A program made the position numbers and the translations under genes. The notes under the pieces were generated by a model. It was not told the DNA's origin. It did not search any database and worked only from the letters and a program-made list of their open reading frames with translations. A stretch of 64,000 bases of DNA from Rhodocytophaga rosea (GTDB lineage: Bacteria; Bacteroidota; Bacteroidia; Cytophagales; 172606-1): positions 6,362,501 to 6,426,500 of the forward strand of contig NZ_CP048222.1 in the NCBI RefSeq assembly GCF_010119975.1, written 5' to 3'. Positions 36,360 to 43,721 of the stretch are shown one piece after another. Every line of letters starts with the position of its first letter. Positions within the stretch are counted from its first letter, which is position 1.

Positions 36360-37103
36360 ATGATTCCTAAAATTATTCATCAGACGTACAAGACCAAAGA
36401 TCTTCCGGAAGATCTCATGCGATGGCATCAGAAAATGATTGCCCTTCATCCGCAATGGCAGGTATATCTCTGGACAGATGAGGATAATCTGAGATTGGTG
36501 GAAGAACATTTTCCGCATTTGCTGGACATATATAATAAACTGCCCTATAATATTATGCGGGTAGATATGGTCAGGTATATGTATATGGTAATATACGGAG
36601 GTGTTTACCTGGACCTGGATTATGAACTATTCAGTCCACTCGACGAAATTACCCACAGCCATGAATTAATTTTACCCTTGTCCCGTGAGCAGCAAGGCAA
36701 AGACTTTTATCAAACCCATACCATCATTGGCAATTGTATTTTTGCGTCTGCACCTGGCCATCTGTTCTGGTACGATATACTGGATGCTTTTCATAGACAT
36801 CCGCCGGTTGAGCAGTTCTCCAATAAAATAGATATTCTTAAACTGACAGGTCCTGAATTTATTACCAGAATATATTTTCAGAACCCAGGAAAATATCTTG
36901 CTTTCCTGCCAAAGAAAAATATTTTTCATCCGGATATATCTTATGCAACCCACCCGGATTATGAAAAGGAACTTTCTGAAAAAGGAACCCTGGGTCTGCA
37001 TCATTGTAAGGAGAGCTGGCTAAAGGAAAATAATACCATCAGCAACATAATGGCCAGAGCTGTATCTTCTTTTAACCGGCGTATTCGATTCTTTATGGGT
37101 TAG
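36360..37103 (+). CDS. DXD sugar transferase (GT32/OCH1-like)
   Basis: A 247-residue glycosyltransferase of the DXD-containing Gly_transf_sug family, related to OCH1 and capsular polysaccharide transferases. MIPKIIHQTYKTK is the first strand; LPYNIMRVDMVRYMYMVIYGGVYLDLD contains the nucleotide-sugar site, with DLD as the metal-binding DXD (about 84-86). The second half has FASAPGHLFWYDIL and GPEFITRIYF. No membrane span is seen, so it is cytoplasmic or membrane-associated. It is isolated from the polysaccharide cluster at the left end and convergent with a PagL-like gene 9 bases away. Confidence 0.85.
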   Translation: MIPKIIHQTYKTKDLPEDLMRWHQKMIALHPQWQVYLWTDEDNLRLVEEHFPHLLDIYNKLPYNIMRVDMVRYMYMVIYGGVYLDLDYELFSPLDEITHSHELILPLSREQQGKDFYQTHTIIGNCIFASAPGHLFWYDILDAFHRHPPVEQFSNKIDILKLTGPEFITRIYFQNPGKYLAFLPKKNIFHPDISYATHPDYEKELSEKGTLGLHHCKESWLKENNTISNIMARAVSSFNRRIRFFMG

Positions 37104-37112
37104 TATTTTGCA

Positions 37113-38243
37113 CTACAAACTTACTCCTAAAGCCCATTCCACACAATCAGCTGTTCCGAAGTGCGTTTTCAGCAGCATAGCCGCAAATAATTTTCTGGAG
37201 AAATAATATTTTAATCCAAACCGCTGGTAAACCCTGGTATCGATTTTCTGATAAGGATTGTACACATATACGCCTAGTTGTGTGAGCATAGATACCCTTC
37301 CTATAAACAATTCATGCCCGAAGGTAAGCCCGGCTCTTTTAAAATCAGGAATATGCAGGCTGTCAATATCAGGGTCCTGGCGTATTACTTGCCGGAGAGC
37401 CGTATTATAAAAACCATCTACGCCTATATTCAGGGCACTTTTCTGATTCAACCGCTTATTGACATACATGGATATGGTGCCGCCAGGATATTTTTTACCT
37501 CCAGGCAACTTGATTTCTTTAAAGAAAAACGCACCGGAAATATTAAGACTCACACTACCGGGTGTAGGTTGCCCTGGAAGTGAATCCGGCAAAGTCTGCA
37601 TTTGAAGCTGCCTGGGCTGGTAGCTGATCCCCACTTTTAGAGCCGGAATATTTACGCCTGAATTGGGTAGCTTAAATGCCCCATTTGAAAAATGAGTAAG
37701 GGTAACTCCAGTTCTTAGTTGCCATTTCCTGTGTATGCGGTAGGTCCAGGCTAGTTCGCCCTGCATACCAAACATCACCCGTCCGCTTAAAGCCGTATTC
37801 TGAAAGTTTGTCTCTGCATCATATGGATTAGTTATATAGGCCAGGCCAGTACCGATTTTTAGCCGCAGGGCAGAGGAATTACCTTTTAACAGGGCTTTGT
37901 CTACATACGTGAAAGCATACATAGCTTTTCCCAGAATAGGGTTGCGGAAGTCATATAAACCTATCGCATATCCCACTTCAGGAAATCGGTAACTATGGTG
38001 CCAGGTTTTGCTTCCATCGGTAATGCGGTTCAGGTTTATTTCTATGGCATAGGGATGGCTTTGAGCCAGGTGCCCAATAGATTCTGTATGCTTGAGAATG
38101 AAGCCGTAATAAGTATGTATGCCTAAGGCAAAAGTCTTTGTTTTTTTAGGAAGATTTTGTGCAGTTCCCGGTTGAATGCCGGCGAAAAAAGTCAGTATGG
38201 GAATTAAACAAATAAGCGCTATTTTGCTGGTCAGGTAATGCAT
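37113..38243 (-). CDS. Outer-membrane lipid A 3-O-deacylase-like (acyloxyacyl hydrolase family)
   Basis: A 376-residue beta-barrel protein. A signal peptide (ALICLIPILTFFAGIQPGTAQ) precedes strands rich in alternating aromatic residues. The segment TGVTLTHFSNGAFKLPNSGVN has the HxSNG motif of PagL, in which His and Ser act as the catalytic pair; a glutamate from the next strand would finish the triad. Typical PagL is about 170 residues, so this is about twice as long and belongs to the longer acyloxyacyl hydrolase group of Bacteroidota. It should sit in the outer membrane and remodel lipid A. Its start is 38 bases from the divergent SDR gene. Confidence 0.78.
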   Translation of the reverse strand: MHYLTSKIALICLIPILTFFAGIQPGTAQNLPKKTKTFALGIHTYYGFILKHTESIGHLAQSHPYAIEINLNRITDGSKTWHHSYRFPEVGYAIGLYDFRNPILGKAMYAFTYVDKALLKGNSSALRLKIGTGLAYITNPYDAETNFQNTALSGRVMFGMQGELAWTYRIHRKWQLRTGVTLTHFSNGAFKLPNSGVNIPALKVGISYQPRQLQMQTLPDSLPGQPTPGSVSLNISGAFFFKEIKLPGGKKYPGGTISMYVNKRLNQKSALNIGVDGFYNTALRQVIRQDPDIDSLHIPDFKRAGLTFGHELFIGRVSMLTQLGVYVYNPYQKIDTRVYQRFGLKYYFSRKLFAAMLLKTHFGTADCVEWALGVSL

Positions 38244-38281
38244 TTAACTCTGGGATTATTCAAAAATAATAAAAAAATAAT

Positions 38282-38971
38282 ATGGAACTCAAAGACAAGG
38301 TAGCAGTAGTTACTGGTGTAAGTAAAGGGATAGGTTTATCGGTAGCCCGGAGGTTCCTGGAAAAGGGCTTAAAAGTAGCCGGATGGAGCCGTACTGCCCC
38401 TGATCTTTCACTTCCTGATTTTAAGTTTTATCCGGTTGACCTGCGTAATTTTGAGTCGATAGAAAATGCATTTAACGCAACCTTACAGGATTTTGGAACT
38501 GTATCTGTGCTGATCAATAACGCCGGTGTAGGCTATGCCGGAAAAATGGATGAAATGCCGGTAAGCCAGTGGATGGAAATGTTCGACCTGAATGTACATG
38601 CCTTGTATTATTGTTCCAGATTAGCTATTCCTGTAATGAAGCAGCTGAAAGAAGGCCATATTATTAATATTGCTTCTGTGGCTGCCTTGGAAGGCAAGGA
38701 AGACTGGGTAGGCTATTGCGGCAGTAAATACGCCGTCCGGGGTATCTCGCAGAGTTTGTATAAAGAAGTGCGCAATTATGGCATTAAAGTAACTTGTATC
38801 TTTCCGGGAGCGGTAAATACGCATTTTTTCGACCAGAATGAACTAATGAAAGCCCACCCTAATATGATGAACCCCGATGACCTGGCCATTACTTTAGTTG
38901 ATCTGCTTCAGACCAGTGGAAACTGTCATCCGGTAGAATTAGAAATCCGCCCTTTGTTGCCCCGGAATTAG
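38282..38971 (+). CDS. Short-chain dehydrogenase/reductase
   Basis: A 229-residue classical SDR oxidoreductase. The NAD(P)-binding motif is TGVSKGIG (11-18); NNAG follows near residue 81; the catalytic residues are Ser132 (INIASVAAL), Tyr145 and Lys149 (YCGSK). WSRT near the end of the second strand favours NADP over NAD. The substrate cannot be told. It is cytoplasmic and stands alone, divergent from the PagL-like gene. Confidence 0.93.
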   Translation: MELKDKVAVVTGVSKGIGLSVARRFLEKGLKVAGWSRTAPDLSLPDFKFYPVDLRNFESIENAFNATLQDFGTVSVLINNAGVGYAGKMDEMPVSQWMEMFDLNVHALYYCSRLAIPVMKQLKEGHIINIASVAALEGKEDWVGYCGSKYAVRGISQSLYKEVRNYGIKVTCIFPGAVNTHFFDQNELMKAHPNMMNPDDLAITLVDLLQTSGNCHPVELEIRPLLPRN

Positions 38972-39071
38972 TTTCTGTAATTCTATACAGGTATTTTACT
39001 TTTTCGCCGGTTTCTTTAAATTGATAAGTAAGTTGGGGATTGTTATGTTACAGCAAAGAAACAGACATACT

Positions 39072-39638
39072 ATGTTGAAAAGATTGCATTTGCTAGGAAT
39101 GCTTGTGCTATTTCTTGTTCTCAATTGCTGCCAGAGAGAAAAAACAGAGCCGGTGGTATACCGGGTGCCTGCCGATGTAGAAAAATATGTGCAGCGTTTT
39201 CTGGAAGAAGCCAGCTTACGGAATCGCCCCATGGAAATTACAAACCTGATTATGGAATTTGCTGAAATCGATTCGACTATTATTCAGGAAGATGCCCAGG
39301 TATGTGCTGCCTGCAGGCAGACAAAAGACCATCCGGAAAGGCAAAAAACAATCACTATCAATACAAAAATAAATTGCTGGCAATTCCTGACTGATCAGGC
39401 CAGGGAAGCATTGGTTTTTCATGAACTGGGCCATTGTGTGCTGCAGCGAAGAGGACATAAGGATAGCTTACTTCCAAATGGTGATTATGCCAGCCTGATG
39501 AACAGCAAAGTTTCTAATATGTACGAAAGCTGCGTATACGATATTGGCGGGGGACCTTGTAACAAGCTTTTCAAAAGGCAGTATTACCTGGATGAATTAT
39601 TCAATGAAAACACTCCTGTTCCTGATTGGGCAAAATAA
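39072..39638 (+). CDS. Putative lipoprotein zinc metallopeptidase (HELGH)
   Basis: A 188-residue exported protein. The leader MLKRLHLLGMLVLFLVLNCC ends in two cysteines that may be lipidated. The mature part has ALVFHELGHCVLQRRGH, an HExxH zinc motif with a third ligand candidate in the following RRGHKD. Two CxxC-like patterns (CAAC, and later CNKL) could bind metal or form disulfides. Two further upstream starts (39021 TTG, 39045 ATG) are in frame, but this ATG gives the normal leader. I do not recognise the family. The next gene, also a lipoprotein, follows 36 bases later and is likely in the same transcript. Confidence 0.7.
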   Translation: MLKRLHLLGMLVLFLVLNCCQREKTEPVVYRVPADVEKYVQRFLEEASLRNRPMEITNLIMEFAEIDSTIIQEDAQVCAACRQTKDHPERQKTITINTKINCWQFLTDQAREALVFHELGHCVLQRRGHKDSLLPNGDYASLMNSKVSNMYESCVYDIGGGPCNKLFKRQYYLDELFNENTPVPDWAK

Positions 39639-39674
39639 AATGATAATTATCTAATCTTCTCCTGACTGACCTAC

Positions 39675-40733
39675 ATGAAAGTAATTGGCGTAGTTCTGTT
39701 TGTGGCTGTACTGGCTGCTTGTCAACCCAACTCTAAACAATTAGATCTGATAAGTCACTGGCATGTACATTACCCGGATAGCATGTTTGGAACCTGGGAC
39801 ATACTCGATACCTCTCAGATTATTATTGATAAACATAGATTTTGGGGATATTATCATACAATAGGATATTGGCATATGAATAGTGAAGTTGCCAATAGTG
39901 ATACTATACGAGTTGCTTATAATTCTCACTCGTATAGCGACTTTACTTACAAATACCAAAACGATACACTTTTCCTTTCAGACAAATCTTATGCGATAAA
40001 AATAGATACAAACCAATGTAATTTACCAGAGGAATTCTTTGGAGACTTACATGTTGCTATTGAATTGCCTAGTTCAGGAGAAACAAAGGAGCTAACTGAA
40101 GAAGAGAACCGAAGGTCTCTTTTTTTACATATGTATATTGGCAAACCCAAGCCATATGTAAAAAAAATTCCAAAAGATACTTTTCTGATAGAGGTGGTGA
40201 GAGGTGATTTCTTTATTGATTATACAGGCATCCAGGAATTTGTAGAAGTGGAAAAAGCCATGCTTCCATCTGCGGAAAGAGATAGTATAACAGTCGCTTT
40301 TAGTGTACATAAACAAGCGCCTGCCCATATGGTAGATAGTATCGAACAAATTATTAATTGGGATTATCCGCCTCTAAAAATAATTTATGCTTGCCTTCCT
40401 GGAGAAAAGCAATATGTAAAAGAATCTGTGTTTACCAGCCTGAAAAATGAGTTTGCAAAACCGGCTGATCAGTGTACAGCTATTGTTGTTTTTGATGTGA
40501 CTGAAGCAGGGCAGGTAAGATGGGCACTGAAAGAAAATGCTAACGAGAATCTCATCTATTATTCGCTGGAGGAAGCAGAAAGCACCGAAAGGCTGAGGAG
40601 TTTATGGCAGAAAGCAAAAACGAATAAACAAAAGCCAGGAATTGCATTCTCCTTTGCTCATAAGGCAACTTTTCAGGATTATATCACGGCACAAACGACA
40701 ATCAAACGGGCTTTGAAGGAAATTTCTTTGTAA
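39675..40733 (+). CDS. Hypothetical lipoprotein
   Basis: A 352-residue protein with a good lipobox (VLAAC, cysteine at 16). The first third looks like a lipocalin-type beta domain (LISHWHVHYPDSMFGTWDIL, repeated HFW/YYHT strands). The rest is mixed alpha-beta with no recognised motif (IAFSFAHKATFQDYIT near the end). It follows the HELGH lipoprotein closely, so the two may act together in the envelope. It converges with the DUF427 gene. I do not recognise the family. Confidence 0.7.
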   Translation: MKVIGVVLFVAVLAACQPNSKQLDLISHWHVHYPDSMFGTWDILDTSQIIIDKHRFWGYYHTIGYWHMNSEVANSDTIRVAYNSHSYSDFTYKYQNDTLFLSDKSYAIKIDTNQCNLPEEFFGDLHVAIELPSSGETKELTEEENRRSLFLHMYIGKPKPYVKKIPKDTFLIEVVRGDFFIDYTGIQEFVEVEKAMLPSAERDSITVAFSVHKQAPAHMVDSIEQIINWDYPPLKIIYACLPGEKQYVKESVFTSLKNEFAKPADQCTAIVVFDVTEAGQVRWALKENANENLIYYSLEEAESTERLRSLWQKAKTNKQKPGIAFSFAHKATFQDYITAQTTIKRALKEISL

Positions 40734-40799
40734 TAAACTCAATAAAAGTATTCATAACCCCCTCTGAAAAGAAGGGAAGGGGTGTGTAAAATATTAAAA

Positions 40800-41081
40800 C
40801 TAAGGCTCTACTTTTACACCCCGCCAGAAAGCAATATATCCTTTAATCTGGCTGGCTGCTTCTTTCGGATTGGGATAATGCCAGGCAGCATCTTTATTTT
40901 CTTTTCCGTTGGCTTTGATACTATAGTAAGAAGCTTCTCCTTTCCAGGGGCAATGAGTATGGGTAGAACTGTCTGCTAACAATTCCTGATTTACGGCCTG
41001 AGGTGGAAAATAATGATTTCCTTCTACTACAATGGTATCGTTGCTTTCTGCAATAATGGTCTGGTTCCAGATGGCTTTCAT
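40800..41081 (-). CDS. DUF427 protein
   Basis: A 93-residue protein of the DUF427 family, a small beta fold of unknown role found widely in bacteria and fungi. MKAIWNQTIIAESNDTIVVEGNHYFPP is the family start, and THCPWKGEASYYSI is its signature, followed by AAWHYPNPKEAASQIKGYIAFW. The length is normal. It is the last gene of a minus-strand block that begins at the MFS gene (44978). Confidence 0.93.
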   Translation of the reverse strand: MKAIWNQTIIAESNDTIVVEGNHYFPPQAVNQELLADSSTHTHCPWKGEASYYSIKANGKENKDAAWHYPNPKEAASQIKGYIAFWRGVKVEP

Positions 41082-41141
41082 AGTTTATAAATGATGTAAA
41101 TAAGTTAACACGGCTCAAAAGAGGTTTGTTTGATAAATAAC

Positions 41142-41417
41142 TTACTTTTTAAAATAATCCAGAAGTTCCTGCTTATATAAGCTTCCAATAGGAATCTGAT
41201 TGTCGTTGGAAAGAACAACTGCGTCTGCTTTGATAATCTTAATATGATCGGCAGCCACAATATAGGAACGGTGAACCCGTATGAATTTGTCACCCAGATT
41301 CTCCTGCATGTCTTTCATGGTTTCGTGCATCAAATATACTTTGGCAGGAGTAACAATTTTTACATAATCTTTACCGCCCTCTATATACAATACCTCTTTC
41401 TGACTTACTTTCAACAT
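41142..41417 (-). CDS. LytTR DNA-binding domain, truncated response regulator
   Basis: A 91-residue LytTR domain: VLYIEGGKDYVKIVT, the central MHETMKDMQENLGDKFIRVHRSYIV, and the final IPIGSLYKQELLDYF. It lacks the receiver domain seen in most LytTR regulators. The reading frame is open for 40 codons before the ATG and codes the missing first LytTR strand (KFLLIKDYKG) with no ATG, GTG or TTG, up to a stop inside the DUF2071 gene. This looks like a remnant of a response regulator whose front was lost, or a gene with a non-standard start. It may still bind DNA. Confidence 0.7.
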   Translation of the reverse strand: MLKVSQKEVLYIEGGKDYVKIVTPAKVYLMHETMKDMQENLGDKFIRVHRSYIVAADHIKIIKADAVVLSNDNQIPIGSLYKQELLDYFKK

Positions 41418-41490
41418 TCCTTTATAGTCTTTAATGAGCAGGAATTTTTCCTCTGCAAATCCTAGTTTCTGCCAGTCACCGGTAAAAGGG

Positions 41491-42165
41491 TTAGCGGATG
41501 GGTTGTGGGGGTGTCCATTGGTAATAAATGGTTTCGTTTACCTGGAAAGCCCCTTCCAGTCGGGCGGTTTCAAAGAAGTTGGTTTTGAAGTGATAACAGT
41601 TTACCCAGTCAATCGGCCATTTCTCCCGAAGGATTTTTGTCATGCGGATTTGTCCGTCGAGCAGAGAATATGCCCGGTCAATAGATCCAATGGTTTGTTT
41701 CAGGCATTCATCTGTTTGCCTGGGAGTATTTTCGTCTAAGGCATAGGTTAAATATTGATCGTCTTTTTTGAGAGCCAGCAGCTGATTGGTACAGATTATT
41801 TCTGCTTTTTCCAGGTTGTAATCTGTCATGAGCTGTCCGCCCTGGGCAATCAGGCCATTATCGGTAAAGGAACGCATGAAAAAAATACCTTTGTTAAGGC
41901 CTTTGTTCCACTGTTTATCTTCTATGAGTAAGCGGAACCCAATGTGCCGGTAGTTAAAATGCAGACTTTCCGGCAGAAAATCAGGATGCATGTGCTTGAG
42001 ATCAACATTGACCATAGATATCATCGCCCTGCCTTTAAAATCCCTGATCTTCAGTTTCCAGGGAACAAAAGGTTCTACTTCTTCCCGTTCTACAGAAAAA
42101 TTAATCAGCTTTACCTGATGCAATTCGCCCAGAAAGGTAATCGGAAGTCTTTTTAATAGGTTCAT
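41491..42165 (-). CDS. DUF2071 (YqjF-like) protein
   Basis: A 224-residue protein resembling the DUF2071/YqjF group. LPITFLGELHQVKLINFSVE starts the fold, VEPFVPWKLKIRDFKGRAMISMVNVDL is the core, and IGFRLLIEDKQW and GIFFMRSFTDN follow. The end FQVNETIYYQW resembles the group's last strand. An ATG 21 bases upstream is possible, but MNLLKRLPITF is the better start. The role is unknown. It is the fourth gene of the minus-strand block, between the DCC-domain gene and the LytTR remnant. Confidence 0.7.
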   Translation of the reverse strand: MNLLKRLPITFLGELHQVKLINFSVEREEVEPFVPWKLKIRDFKGRAMISMVNVDLKHMHPDFLPESLHFNYRHIGFRLLIEDKQWNKGLNKGIFFMRSFTDNGLIAQGGQLMTDYNLEKAEIICTNQLLALKKDDQYLTYALDENTPRQTDECLKQTIGSIDRAYSLLDGQIRMTKILREKWPIDWVNCYHFKTNFFETARLEGAFQVNETIYYQWTPPQPIR

Positions 42166-42186
42166 GGCTTTATAAATTGAGTGCAT

Positions 42187-42206
42187 GAATGTGTGATTGA
42201 GAGAGT
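42187..42206 (+). repeat. Copy of the GAATG-GTGATTGAG word string seen between sbcD and sbcC
   Basis: GAATGTGTGATTGAGAGAGT here differs at two positions from 10330-10349. It lies in the gap before the DUF2071 gene. This points to a short dispersed low-complexity repeat in intergenic DNA. Confidence 0.55.
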
Positions 42207-42217
42207 GTGAGGTTAAT

Positions 42218-43066
42218 TTATGTTAGGAAGTACAACCAGAAAGCAGCTGTAATTTGCAGTATCAGAAACCAGCCGATCGTCCAGCCTTGACTGAGCTGGA
42301 TGTGGCGTACTCTGGAAATATGCTGCCAGAGCATGATGCTGGAACTGATTACCACACTAATGGTCGGAATAAGCGGATATTGATAGGCGGTGAGTGCACT
42401 CAAGCAAATACCTGGAAGCAGGATGAATACACCCATTATCATAATTACTCCCAGATGTGCGATGTAGTTGATCCGCTGCCTGGGCTGAAAAGGCAAAGTC
42501 ACACACAAAGCCATAAGAATTTGGAGTACCCAGCCAGTACCAGCGATACACAGCATATCCATTCCTCCGATGCCAGAAAGGGAAAAATGGCTGAGTGAAT
42601 CGCCAAACGCATAGGTAATTACACTAGCGATGCTTACCGCTAAAGCAATAAAATACAGGCGGTACCGGAGGCTGAAATCAGGCGCACAATCAAATCCTGA
42701 AGCTGGTGTGTGGACCGGAATAATGATACGCCGGTTGTAAGATATAATATTGTAAAATCCTGAAAAGAAGCTGTAAATTGGTTTTATTCGGAGCAGAGTC
42801 TTCAGAAATGGAATTTTCTGACTCAATAAAAATACAAGTGCATCCAGGCCATATAATGTTTCGCCACCGGTTAAATCAATCAGCGGAATATGGTGCCTGG
42901 AGTGTTGCAAATCCAGTTGCGAAACCTTGTCAGAATCAATAATTTTTGTGAACGGAATCCGGTTATTTTGCTCTAACAGCCCCCATTTAACAAAACCTGT
43001 GGTGTACAATTTACAAGCTGGGCATTGGTCATCGTAAATAATCGCTTTGTTGGGTAAAGATATCAT
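42218..43066 (-). CDS. DCC-type thiol-disulfide domain fused to a membrane domain
   Basis: A 282-residue protein. The first 120 residues form a DCC (DUF393) domain with the metal/redox motif YDDQCPACKLY and FTKIIDS, PLIDLTGGETLYGLDALVFLLSQ. The rest (about 135-282) is hydrophobic, with about four membrane spans and short loops (ALSHFSLSGIGGMDM, LGVIMIMGVFILLPGIC). DCC domains are usually single or fused to HTTM-type domains; the family of this membrane half is not clear to me. It should sit in the inner membrane. A GbsR-type operator copy lies 30 bases before its ATG, so it is probably controlled by the regulator at 43130. Confidence 0.75.
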   Translation of the reverse strand: MISLPNKAIIYDDQCPACKLYTTGFVKWGLLEQNNRIPFTKIIDSDKVSQLDLQHSRHHIPLIDLTGGETLYGLDALVFLLSQKIPFLKTLLRIKPIYSFFSGFYNIISYNRRIIIPVHTPASGFDCAPDFSLRYRLYFIALAVSIASVITYAFGDSLSHFSLSGIGGMDMLCIAGTGWVLQILMALCVTLPFQPRQRINYIAHLGVIMIMGVFILLPGICLSALTAYQYPLIPTISVVISSSIMLWQHISRVRHIQLSQGWTIGWFLILQITAAFWLYFLT

Positions 43067-43095
43067 ATCTCTTATATTTATTAATTATTCAGTAG

Positions 43096-43113
43096 TTTCA
43101 GAAATATTTGAAA
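43096..43113. promoter_or_regulatory. Predicted GbsR operator 2 (TTTCA-N8-TGAAA)
   Basis: The 18-base site has the same half-sites and spacing as the palindrome in front of the GbsR gene. It lies 30-47 bases before the DCC-domain gene. Confidence 0.6.
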
Positions 43114-43129
43114 GTAATTAACAAAAAAA

Positions 43130-43636
43130 TTATTTCAGCATTTTTAGCAGGATTCCAAAAAACCAGCTTTCATCGGCTTTAATCACTTTGGCCAGAAAAT
43201 CGTCGGCTTGCCCGGCAAATTTTTGTATACCCTGAATCGACTGGCTGAATGCCTTGTACTGCTCATCCGACGGGTCGCCTTCTACCTTTGACACATCTTC
43301 CAGTACTTTGAAAATAGGTTCCAGTTCGCGTTTGCGGCGTTCTTTTGCAATTTGTTTGAATACTTTCCACATGTCTTTCTCCGCAGAAAAAAATTCCCGC
43401 CTTTCCCCGGATTTAAATTCTTTGTACAGCAAACCCCAGTCAATCAAAGTACGGATGTTCATATTGGCATTACCCCGGGAAATATTCAACTGCTCCATTA
43501 CTTCTTCGGTACTTAAAGCATGAGGAGAAATCAGCAGCAAGGCATGAATCTGCGCCATCGTGCGGTTGATACCCCAGTTAGAACCCAGTGTACCCCATGC
43601 CTGTATAAATTTTTCCTGTGCTTCCTCTAATTGCAT
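43130..43636 (-). CDS. GbsR/MarR family transcriptional regulator
   Basis: A 168-residue winged-helix repressor of the GbsR branch of MarR. The start MQLEEAQEKFIQAWGTLGSNWGINRTMAQIHALLLIS is the branch signature; the recognition region is LSTEEVMEQLNISRGNANMNIRTLIDWGLLYK. A C-terminal helix pair follows. A frame open 11 codons upstream is not conserved and lies before the -7 box. The ATG starts three bases after a TACCTTTG -7 element that is 19 bases from a TTG inside a 20-bp palindrome, so it should repress itself. A second copy of the site precedes the DCC-domain gene. The effector is unknown. Confidence 0.93.
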   Translation of the reverse strand: MQLEEAQEKFIQAWGTLGSNWGINRTMAQIHALLLISPHALSTEEVMEQLNISRGNANMNIRTLIDWGLLYKEFKSGERREFFSAEKDMWKVFKQIAKERRKRELEPIFKVLEDVSKVEGDPSDEQYKAFSQSIQGIQKFAGQADDFLAKVIKADESWFFGILLKMLK

Positions 43637-43639
43637 AAC

Positions 43640-43669
43640 CAAAGGTATAATAAATTTCTGAACTTTCAA
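43640..43669 (-). promoter_or_regulatory. Full promoter of the GbsR gene
   Basis: On the minus strand: TTG (43667-43669), 19-base spacer, TACCTTTG (43640-43647), then three bases and the ATG. The TTG lies inside the operator palindrome. Confidence 0.8.
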
Positions 43670-43682
43670 TAATTATTGAAAG
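43663..43682. promoter_or_regulatory. Predicted GbsR operator 1, 20-bp perfect palindrome
   Basis: CTTTCAATAATTATTGAAAG is a perfect palindrome covering the -33 element of the GbsR promoter. A dimer bound here would block RNA polymerase. Confidence 0.8.
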
Positions 43683-43721
43683 ATATTTATAATATATTTT
43701 GAATGAGTTTTTAAGAGAGAA

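Noticed and set aside
40741-40799. CCCCTCT / AGAAGGGAAGGGG string between convergent genes as a terminator
   Set aside because: The pairing is broken by several mismatches and there is no T run.
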